A DNA stretch of 64,000 bases from Candidatus Melainabacteria bacterium. Lineage in GTDB: Bacteria > Cyanobacteriota > Vampirovibrionia > Obscuribacterales > Obscuribacteraceae. Each line of letters begins with the position of its first letter. Positions within the stretch are counted from its first letter, which is position 1. Of this stretch, positions 1 through 6,819 are shown one piece after another. The stretch lies in contig CP064963.1 of NCBI GenBank assembly GCA_016699165.1, forward strand, positions 1,116,001 through 1,180,000. The letters are read 5' to 3'. A model generated the notes under the pieces. That model did no database searches and was not told the origin of the DNA. It worked only from the letters and a program-made list of their open reading frames with translations. The position numbers were made by a program, and so were the translations under genes.

Positions 1-94
1 CAAATTTGCTCACTTTCTCCATCATTGTCTCCAATAGGCGCTTGTCAGGGTGTTAAAATCAGGCTCAAACTCACAATAGAGGATACTTTAGCAG

Positions 95-1570
95 ATGACG
101 ACGAAGCTTTCTAAATCGATGGCAATGAGCTTAGCGCTTGGATTTAGTGTACTTGTCACTCCAAACGCTCAAAGCGCCCCAACAAAAGCGATACCGGCTC
201 CAGCTAATCAGAAAAATGCCGCCTCAAAAAAAATCGATTTCGCACCTGTTGAAAGAGATATTTTACAAGCCAAATTTGGTGCGGCAGAAACTAAGCTAAA
301 AGCTATCATGACCAGCTCAGATTCTCTCCATGCGCTTCATTTGCTTGGTCTTACTTATCTTAAACAACAAAGACTTTCCGACGCGGAGCCCGTTTTTCAA
401 AAAGCGATTGACTCATCAAGAAAGAGTTTTGGCGATAAGTCACCAGCTTATGCTCAAGCACTTGCTGACATGGCGTCTTTATACGCGCTTAAAGGCGATG
501 TTGCCTTAGCCTGGAAAAATAACGACGAGGCACTAGCCATTATCGATGCTGCAAAAGGAAATAACTATTTAGAAAAAGCATCGGTCAATCTTGCAATTGC
601 TCGCACAAGACAAACTGAGCGCAGTTTAGGACTTGCCGATGATTTTTTCAAAAAGGCTCTGGATCAAACTATGCAAGGCTCAAACAAAGGTGAAAACAAA
701 GAAACAGATTCGCCATTGACTCTTTTAGTTTGTCAGGAATACGCACTTGTGCTTGAAAAAATGGAGCGCAAAGACGAAGCGAAAAAACTAAATGAAAGAG
801 TTACACTGGCTAAAACGCTTACACCAAGCTCATCTTTGACTCCACTTGTAATTGATGCCAAGGCTGGGATTAATAAATTAATTGCAGACGCTAAAAAAGT
901 GGAAGACGCAAAAGATCTAGACAAAACAATCGAAGCATGGAAATCGACTATTGCCGCAATCGAAAAAGCAAACATCAAAGATGAACGACTGGCATACAGC
1001 ATGGTTCATCTGGGAAGCGCATTAATCGAAAAGAAGAATTATGCAGAAGCACAAGCTATATTGAAAAAAGCACTCGAAGTGCGCAAAAGTTGTAGCGCCC
1101 CACAAAACGCAGGTATGGCGCGCAACTTGAGACGCATCGGCGACTGTTACATGCTTGAAAAAAACTGGGATGACGCAAAGAATTTTCTGGTTCTAGCCTA
1201 CGAAGCAGAAGAAGCATATGGTGCAGACGATGCTACCAAAAATACTACGCTCAACAAATTAGCATCTAGTTGTTTGCAAGGAAAAGACTATAAGAAAGGC
1301 GAGAACGCTTGCCGTCAGATTCTTGTGCTGGCAGAAAAATCAGACTCACCGGCAAAATCGATCAAAAAAATGATGGCAACAAGTATGCTTGCCGGAATCC
1401 TGATGCAGAGCGGGCGTATGCAAGAAGGCATGCAACTCATGCAAAATATGTCAGGCAATATGCAAATGAACGCGCAGAATACCCAAGAATATACAGCCGC
1501 TCTCAAAGCCGAATGGGAAGAAGTGGAAAAGAAATCCGAAGAAGCAGAATTAAAAACTATTTTTCAATAG
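95..1570 (+). CDS. Secreted TPR-repeat protein
   Basis: The 491-aa product starts with a Sec-type signal peptide (residues 1-28, basic start then a hydrophobic stretch ending in a small-residue 'NAQSA' site). The rest is alpha-helical tetratricopeptide repeat sequence, with clear units around residues 65-105 and 290-420, so it probably acts outside the cytoplasm as a protein-binding scaffold. There is no catalytic domain. The C-terminal quarter is Met/Gln rich ('MQEGMQLMQNM'). The gene stands alone and converges on the next gene across a strong palindrome. The family is clear; the partner and role are unknown. Confidence 0.85.
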   Translation: MTTKLSKSMAMSLALGFSVLVTPNAQSAPTKAIPAPANQKNAASKKIDFAPVERDILQAKFGAAETKLKAIMTSSDSLHALHLLGLTYLKQQRLSDAEPVFQKAIDSSRKSFGDKSPAYAQALADMASLYALKGDVALAWKNNDEALAIIDAAKGNNYLEKASVNLAIARTRQTERSLGLADDFFKKALDQTMQGSNKGENKETDSPLTLLVCQEYALVLEKMERKDEAKKLNERVTLAKTLTPSSSLTPLVIDAKAGINKLIADAKKVEDAKDLDKTIEAWKSTIAAIEKANIKDERLAYSMVHLGSALIEKKNYAEAQAILKKALEVRKSCSAPQNAGMARNLRRIGDCYMLEKNWDDAKNFLVLAYEAEEAYGADDATKNTTLNKLASSCLQGKDYKKGENACRQILVLAEKSDSPAKSIKKMMATSMLAGILMQSGRMQEGMQLMQNMSGNMQMNAQNTQEYTAALKAEWEEVEKKSEEAELKTIFQ

Positions 1571-1623
1571 TCTTTCTCAAAACTGCTAAAAATCTCACAA
1601 CAAATTGAGAAGTATTTTCGGTC

Positions 1624-1665
1624 TAGTGTCGGAGGCCGGCCTGCGTAGGCCGGCCTCCGACACTA
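1624..1665. repeat. Perfect 19-bp GC-rich palindrome with 4-nt loop
   Basis: The arms 1624-1642 and 1647-1665 are exact reverse complements around the loop GCGT. The arm contains GGAGGCCGGCC, far richer in GC than its surroundings. It lies between two convergent genes, so it could end transcription in both directions, but neither side carries a T-tract. It could also be a dispersed REP-like or MITE-like element. Confidence 0.85.
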
Positions 1666-1711
1666 ACTTCGAAAGGGTGTTCGATTCTTTGTTAGATTTT
1701 CGCCTCAAAAA

Positions 1712-2458
1712 TCACGGCAATTTGCAAGTACGACCCATTTTCTCATCGATTGCTTCTGCCAATTGCTTGGTCTTTTTACTATCGTCAACTTTGCCCATAT
1801 CGCGCTGGGTCAAGTACAGATTCCAGAGCGAACTGGCTTCAGAAGCCGATTGTGGTCCACTTACTTTCTGCCACATTGCTATTGCTTGGTTGAGATACTC
1901 TTCAGATTTTTGAAAAGCCGGCATTCGGTCTTGATCTTTTTGAAAGCCGGTGGCTCTCATATATTCAAGCAATCCAAGATTATTCAAGTCACGAGCAACC
2001 TTGGCTGATTCTAGCGCAAATTTGCGATCGTATTCGAGAATTGCTTTGTATTCACCTGCGGAGATGTCCCAGTTTCCCAAATCTCTATAGATACCTGCAA
2101 GTAAAAGTTTCGATTTTATCCAAGGTTCGTTATATGTTTTATTCTGAATCTCATCAGGCTTTTTACGTTTTGCCACCACTTTTTGAAACGCTTCCATAGC
2201 CGCAACAAGGTCATGTTTAGCCCATTTGAGAATACCTAACTCTTCTTCCACATCGGTAACTTTTGCAGGATCAGACTTTGGATCGGCAATCAATGCTTGA
2301 TAGTATCTCTCGGTGTGATAGTCCTTTTGATCTAAATTAATAAAATAATCGGTGCGTAATTTTTCTTCCTGTACCTGGCGTCTGTAAGGCATAGTGGAGA
2401 CGATTACCCAACAATACAGGATACCTAGAACAACGATAATAAGCGCTTTCGGAGTCAT
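1712..2458 (-). CDS. Membrane-anchored TPR-like protein
   Basis: The 248-aa product has one N-terminal membrane anchor (residues 4-22) and then a soluble helical region with TPR-like sequence (about 60-235), probably outside the cytoplasmic membrane. It is the last gene of a four-gene minus-strand operon (partner protein, HTTM protein, DCC protein, this gene) and overlaps the DCC gene by 4 bp, which suggests translational coupling. It may be an accessory scaffold of the HTTM module. No enzyme motif is visible. Confidence 0.75.
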   Translation of the reverse strand: MTPKALIIVVLGILYCWVIVSTMPYRRQVQEEKLRTDYFINLDQKDYHTERYYQALIADPKSDPAKVTDVEEELGILKWAKHDLVAAMEAFQKVVAKRKKPDEIQNKTYNEPWIKSKLLLAGIYRDLGNWDISAGEYKAILEYDRKFALESAKVARDLNNLGLLEYMRATGFQKDQDRMPAFQKSEEYLNQAIAMWQKVSGPQSASEASSLWNLYLTQRDMGKVDDSKKTKQLAEAIDEKMGRTCKLP

Positions 2459-2871
2459 GCTTTATTTCCTGTAGCATCAAGAGAACAAACACCATCTGGA
2501 CAATCACGCCCAAGAATTTTGAATCGATTAGCGGCGACCTTTTTATACACAAAATCGCCTAAGTTTGAAATTCCAGGCACATACAAAAATGGTGTAAACC
2601 AGAAGAACCACAATATGCGATGACTGATGTAGCGAAATGCTTCAAAGCCCCCAAGCCATTTCCCGCCATTTGTTTTGACAAGCATCTCTGATTCTGCGCG
2701 GTCAAGATCAGCATCAGCTACATACTCTGGAAAATTGCCAGCTCTAAAATCGACGAAGTTTAATAACCTAAAAACGTCAATTCTATAAAGCAAACCAATG
2801 ATACGAATGCACACTATGCAGTGTCCATCAAATAAAACGTAAATGGGTTTGCAAATATTTTTTATGCACAT
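2455..2871 (-). CDS. DCC-family (DUF393) thiol-disulfide oxidoreductase-like protein
   Basis: The signature is near the N-terminus: 'VLFDGHCIVC', matching the D-G-x-C-x-x-C motif of the DCC1/DUF393 family of thioredoxin-like putative thiol-disulfide oxidoreductases. The remainder (about 138 aa) has the hydrophobic helices usual for the family and a late 'CPDGVC' pair. I chose the ATG at 2871; a TTG six bases upstream is in frame. It overlaps the HTTM gene by about 44 bp. DUF393 proteins often accompany or fuse to HTTM proteins, so a shared redox or maturation role is likely, though the substrate is unknown. Confidence 0.8.
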   Translation of the reverse strand: MCIKNICKPIYVLFDGHCIVCIRIIGLLYRIDVFRLLNFVDFRAGNFPEYVADADLDRAESEMLVKTNGGKWLGGFEAFRYISHRILWFFWFTPFLYVPGISNLGDFVYKKVAANRFKILGRDCPDGVCSLDATGNKA

Positions 2872-3808
2872 AGGCAACTACCATGTCCCAAAATCTGGCA
2901 AGATCTTCGGGATGAATAAAGAGAAAATATGAAATCATAAACAACCACTCAAACATCGGTAGATTCATAGTCCACTCGATTCCAAGGTGCAAAGCAACTC
3001 CGACAAGTAAAACCCAATAACGAATCGGTCGCACCCAGATGAGCACAGCAAGAGCAAACTCGACTACAAGAGTTCCCCAAGTAAGAGCTTTTATAGTCCA
3101 GAGATTATCCAACAAAAATGGAATTGGAAAACGCATGATATCGTCATAACGACTGGCGTAATAAACTGCTGTTCCATCATTCCATGCCGGTCCAGATATT
3201 TTGCACCACCAGGTATGAAAATAGGCGATACTGAGTTGTATTTGTAAAAGACGTTGCGCCCATGGTGCCGATAGTGGCGCCATAAGACCAGTCTGTCTCC
3301 AGTCTTGTCTCAGGGCTCTGATTAAACTATCGATAGATAGCGCGTCTCCGGCGTTCGAAAGAGCAACAAAAAACAAAGCGATACGCAAGAAGTTATCGCC
3401 CGAATTTTGATTAGCCAAAAAATGATGCTGTAAAGACATAATGCCAAGAAAAGTTATAACCGCGCTCACTCTTGTAAATAAGCCAATAGTCATACAAAAA
3501 GTTGCTGCCACTATGAACCAGAAGAAGTACCAGCGCCACTCTTCCCCCGGCGGCAGTAAAAGCATCAAATCGAAATAAGGATTATTTGACCAATACGAAT
3601 AAATAAAATCTTCCAGAGGAATTATTGGATGATCGCCGAAATACAGCTTCCAATCGGCTAATAAGTGAATACACAAACACTGAAGAGTTATAAGCCCAAG
3701 AAAAATTCGAAAAAGAGCAATCGGCACAGGCGAGATTGGATCAAAGAAAAACTGGTTCCATTTGATTCTGAAATTATCAATCGCTACTTTTGCGTCGTCG
3801 TCTGCCAT
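2828..3808 (-). CDS. HTTM-domain integral membrane protein
   Basis: The 326-aa multi-pass protein shows HTTM hallmarks: an N-terminal 'FFDPISPVPIALFRIFLG' (family pattern: (R/S)P..LALFRI), 'GLFTRVSAV', 'GDNFLRIALFFVALS', then 'RLLQIQLSIAYFHTWWCKI' and 'W.DGTAVYYAS', and late 'GIEWTMNLPMFEWL'. HTTM domains occur in vitamin-K-dependent gamma-glutamyl carboxylase and in SdpB, which matures a peptide toxin. Whether this one is an enzyme is unknown. It follows its one-TM partner by 7 bp and overlaps the DCC gene, so one operon is likely. Confidence 0.85.
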   Translation of the reverse strand: MADDDAKVAIDNFRIKWNQFFFDPISPVPIALFRIFLGLITLQCLCIHLLADWKLYFGDHPIIPLEDFIYSYWSNNPYFDLMLLLPPGEEWRWYFFWFIVAATFCMTIGLFTRVSAVITFLGIMSLQHHFLANQNSGDNFLRIALFFVALSNAGDALSIDSLIRALRQDWRQTGLMAPLSAPWAQRLLQIQLSIAYFHTWWCKISGPAWNDGTAVYYASRYDDIMRFPIPFLLDNLWTIKALTWGTLVVEFALAVLIWVRPIRYWVLLVGVALHLGIEWTMNLPMFEWLFMISYFLFIHPEDLARFWDMVVAYVHKKYLQTHLRFI

Positions 3809-3815
3809 AAAGCCT

Positions 3816-4466
3816 CTATTTAGATGTCGATGCTTGCCCGCTCTCTTTCAAGTCATCGGGTGCGACAGGATAAAAAATGGTCACTTCTTTAAATGCGTGT
3901 TGAGGTAATTTAGTTAACTCGGTCCAATTCTTTGGGTCGGGCGGTGGCGTTGGAATATTGTTCCAAATCATAGTTACAAAAACAGGTTGATTTTTGGCAT
4001 CAGCAACGCAGTTGGCTAGATAACGACAAACTGGAGGTTGAGCCCACTTCCATCCCATTGAAGTCCAGATAATATTATCCAAAAACATTTTGCGCAGTTT
4101 CTCGTGCTTGAATCGCTCCCAATGATCCATTTTTTGCATATTGGGAAATTCATAAAGGCGAGTGCTTCCGTCTTCAAACGTGATTATTCCGGTCTCGTGA
4201 TAATTTATATTGCGCACTCCTGGACTGAACAAACTCCAGTGCTGAACCCATTCGAAGAATACCATCGCCGGCCAGGTGTATGGAGTCATTTTTTCTTTGA
4301 TTGGACTTTCATCTTGCAACCAGGAAACAACTACCACCATAAAAAAAACAGCAAAAGCACTCAAACATTTTTTCCAGGTAGGATCCAAAGCAGGTCTTCG
4401 CGGAGCTACATGCTTTGCGTCGTCGACAGTGAGATTTTTTGGCTTTTCGCTCAGGTCGGTATCCAC
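3816..4466 (-). CDS. One-TM HTTM partner protein (SdpA/DUF5819-like)
   Basis: The 216-aa product has one membrane segment (about residues 34-50), then a soluble domain with 'QHWSLFSPGVRNINYH' and 'FEDGSTRLYEFPNMQKM'. The aromatic-W-x-x-F-(S/A)-P and Y-(E/N)-(F/W) motifs recur in the proteins at 4606-5184, 6110-6688 and 14966-15529, all directly beside HTTM genes. The fixed pairing resembles SdpA next to SdpB, or DUF5819-type proteins. That link rests on motif and context, not on a search. It is the first gene of its operon; the divergent promoter region lies upstream. Confidence 0.7.
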   Translation of the reverse strand: MDTDLSEKPKNLTVDDAKHVAPRRPALDPTWKKCLSAFAVFFMVVVVSWLQDESPIKEKMTPYTWPAMVFFEWVQHWSLFSPGVRNINYHETGIITFEDGSTRLYEFPNMQKMDHWERFKHEKLRKMFLDNIIWTSMGWKWAQPPVCRYLANCVADAKNQPVFVTMIWNNIPTPPPDPKNWTELTKLPQHAFKEVTIFYPVAPDDLKESGQASTSK

Positions 4467-4536
4467 TTCTTACCTGCTGAAAAAAAATATCATTAGAGAA
4501 CTTCTTCCCCCGGGTGTTTTATACCGCGTTTACTGG

Positions 4537-4569
4537 TATGACAAACTGAGTATGACAAAGTTATGACAA
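4537..4569. promoter_or_regulatory. Three direct TATGACAA repeats in a divergent promoter region
   Basis: TATGACAA occurs at 4537-4544, 4551-4558 and 4562-4569, between the two divergent HTTM operons. Spacings are 14 and 11 bp. An array of direct repeats in a shared promoter region suggests a regulator-binding site, but neither regulator nor start point is known. Confidence 0.4.
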
Positions 4570-4605
4570 TAATAAGTCATCCTTACGGTTATATTTGATA
4601 ATGAC

Positions 4606-5184
4606 ATGAGTTATCAGCAAGAACCTCAATCCAAGCCTGAATCAAAGATTACCACCAGCACATTTCACAAAGTTCTGGTAAGTGTTTTTATTGCTCTTTA
4701 TCTCGTGATCGCCCTTGTTCAGTCAGTGCCCTCTACCGATTTGCCTAAAGGCATTGCCGCTCTAAGTGAGCCTGTTATTGCTTTTACCGGTACAAGACAA
4801 CGCTGGAATCTTTTTGCGCCTGAACTTATGCAGATGAATCAATATTCAAGCGTTCTGATAATAAATAATGCAGGCAATATGCAACTTTACGAATGGCCCA
4901 GACTTGATTTAAAAAATGCTGGTGAAAAATTTGAATTGCAACAAACTAGACGATTCGTCACTGAATGCCTGGCCCGCCCTCAATATAGCTATTACTGGCC
5001 TGGTATAAGCGAGCGTTTTATAAAACGCTTTTCGAGTGCAGATGCTCCAATCGAACAAATAAATTTAAGATTCAATTTTGCCCATGTCCCGCCATTCAAG
5101 CACTACACCACACGCGAAAAGCTGACCAAAGCTTATACTCCCGATACTACATTTTCCTATTTTAAAGGTGCGACAAAAGAATGA
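4606..5184 (+). CDS. One-TM HTTM partner protein
   Basis: The 192-aa product has a single membrane segment (about residues 25-43) and a soluble domain with 'QRWNLFAPELMQMNQYS' and 'MQLYEWPRLDLKN', the same motif pair as the other HTTM partners here. It overlaps the next HTTM gene by 4 bp (ATGA), so the two are probably translated together. No strong ribosome site precedes the ATG. It heads a three-gene operon divergent from the neighbouring HTTM operon. Confidence 0.7.
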   Translation: MSYQQEPQSKPESKITTSTFHKVLVSVFIALYLVIALVQSVPSTDLPKGIAALSEPVIAFTGTRQRWNLFAPELMQMNQYSSVLIINNAGNMQLYEWPRLDLKNAGEKFELQQTRRFVTECLARPQYSYYWPGISERFIKRFSSADAPIEQINLRFNFAHVPPFKHYTTREKLTKAYTPDTTFSYFKGATKE

Positions 5185-6113
5185 ACGCACTCTGGATAAA
5201 ATGGCAAAATTTTTGGTTTGAAAGGGTATCGCCTTATCCACTGGCGTTTTTCAGAATTGTATTTGGAATTTTACTGACATTCAATTTTGCATTTCAGTAT
5301 CTTCCTCAATACCAACTATTCTTTGGAAGCGAGCCTATAATCGCAACCTCCGATGTAATGCACCACCGCTTTGGCTCTTTGCCTGTTTTCGATTTATTTT
5401 TACTTTTGCCCAATGAAGACTCATGGCGTCTTTGTTTTCTCTATTTTTGCATCTTGCTTTCTCTATTTTTTGCCGTTGGTCTTTTCACTAGAATTGTTAG
5501 CGTAATTCTGTTTTTATGCTTGCTTACATTAAATAATCATTTCCCCATGATTTTGCATGCAGGCGATAACTATTGCAGATTAGTGCTTTTGTTTATGTGC
5601 TTTGCGCCATCGGGGGCGGTATTGTCACTTGATAAATACTTTGCCTTAGAAAAAACGTCGCAAACGACAATCGAAGCCTGGCCGCAAAGGTTAATACAGG
5701 TGCAACTGACGTATGTATATTTAATAAATTGGGTCTATAAAGTTACGTCTGTTCAGTGGACTGAAGGCAGCGCTGTTTATTATGCCACCAGGCTCACTCA
5801 ATACTTTAGATTTCCGCTTCCACCCCTGGTCGATACAGAACTGGGATCGATGTATCTTACCTGGTTGACCCTCATTATCGAGTTTGCACTTTTTGCCTTC
5901 ATCTGGCAGAAGAAGTCTCGATACTGGGTCTTGCTGATAGGAACAATTTTTCATTTCGGTTTAGATTGGTGTTTCAATCTTGGCGTGTTTGAATGGTTTT
6001 TCATCGCCAGCTTCATTTTGTTTATCGAGCCAAAAGATTTTAGCAACGAGAATATAGAAAAAATCAAAACCATTTTTTGCAGTAACAAAACAACTTCTAA
6101 AGTCGAAAATTGA
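5181..6113 (+). CDS. HTTM-domain integral membrane protein
   Basis: The 310-aa polytopic protein follows the HTTM pattern: 'FERVSPYPLAFFRIVFG', 'GLFTRIVSV', 'HAGDNYCRLVLLFMCFAPSG', 'RLIQVQLTYVYLINWVYKV', 'W.EGSAVYYATR' and 'GLDWCFNLGVFEWFF'. It is a paralogue of the proteins at 2828-3808 and 14028-14969. It overlaps both neighbours, each of which is a one-TM partner protein. Family membership is well supported; the reaction, if any, is not known. Confidence 0.85.
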   Translation: MNALWIKWQNFWFERVSPYPLAFFRIVFGILLTFNFAFQYLPQYQLFFGSEPIIATSDVMHHRFGSLPVFDLFLLLPNEDSWRLCFLYFCILLSLFFAVGLFTRIVSVILFLCLLTLNNHFPMILHAGDNYCRLVLLFMCFAPSGAVLSLDKYFALEKTSQTTIEAWPQRLIQVQLTYVYLINWVYKVTSVQWTEGSAVYYATRLTQYFRFPLPPLVDTELGSMYLTWLTLIIEFALFAFIWQKKSRYWVLLIGTIFHFGLDWCFNLGVFEWFFIASFILFIEPKDFSNENIEKIKTIFCSNKTTSKVEN

Positions 6114-6688
6114 AAAATCTGAATATAAACCAAGCGGCTTGCCATGCTGAACTTAAACGACCTCGACTTTTGTTGAGTAAGAGAATTTTGTCTTTGTTCT
6201 GTTTTCTTTTTTTCGTGTCAGCACAACTAATTGCATTTTCACACTTTGAAAATTTGAAACCATATTTGCGTCCTTATACAAGACCAATTGGAGTTGGGCT
6301 TGGAATCGAGCAAATGTGGCTTATGTTTTCACCTGATGTCAGACGCACCAATTATCATTCCAATGCAGTTTTCACTTTTCAAGACGGAACAACTCGACTG
6401 TACGAATTTCCTCGCATGGACAAACGCGACTATCTAACTCGTTTTTTTCAGTTTAAATTACAAAAGCTTTTCGATGATGTTATGGCAAATCCGGTGGGCA
6501 AACCATATCGTCCTTCAATAGCCGAATATCTGATTAATTGTTTTGAAACACCGCAAAACAAAGTTGTGCGTGTCAGTTTTATTTTCAATTACACCAATAC
6601 GCCAAAAATAGATGGCGACAATGTTCCCAAAAGATCCGAACTGCCAGAGCATTACAATAAATCGAATTATTTCGAATACATTCGGTAG
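6110..6688 (+). CDS. One-TM HTTM partner protein (TTG start)
   Basis: The 192-aa product starts at a TTG overlapping the TGA stop of the HTTM gene (TTGA), an arrangement typical of coupled translation; no ATG occurs early in the frame. One membrane segment lies at about residues 25-42. The soluble part carries 'QMWLMFSPDVRRTNYHS' and 'FQDGTTRLYEFPRMDKRD', very close to the partner at 3816-4466. So this HTTM protein is bracketed by two partners. A terminator follows. Confidence 0.7.
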   Translation: MKNLNINQAACHAELKRPRLLLSKRILSLFCFLFFVSAQLIAFSHFENLKPYLRPYTRPIGVGLGIEQMWLMFSPDVRRTNYHSNAVFTFQDGTTRLYEFPRMDKRDYLTRFFQFKLQKLFDDVMANPVGKPYRPSIAEYLINCFETPQNKVVRVSFIFNYTNTPKIDGDNVPKRSELPEHYNKSNYFEYIR

Positions 6689-6710
6689 CACCACATTTAA
6701 TACTGCCCTA

Positions 6711-6768
6711 AAAAAGGTCTCCCCGGTTTTCCTTTCGGAAACAAGCCGGGGAGCCATTGTTTTTTTTG
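6711..6768. terminator. Bidirectional intrinsic terminator
   Basis: The stem is formed by GGTCTCCCCGG (6716-6726) and CCGGGGAGCC (6746-6755, one mismatch), with a smaller TTTCC/GGAAA pairing in the loop. A T-run follows on the plus strand (TTGTTTTTTTTG), and an A-run at 6710-6715 gives a U-tract on the minus strand. It serves the HTTM operon from the left and the collagen-like gene from the right. Confidence 0.9.
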
Positions 6769-6819
6769 TTTCGCTCAAGTTTTCGCTTGAACTCTATCCG
6801 TTGTCTTGGGTCTTGATTC

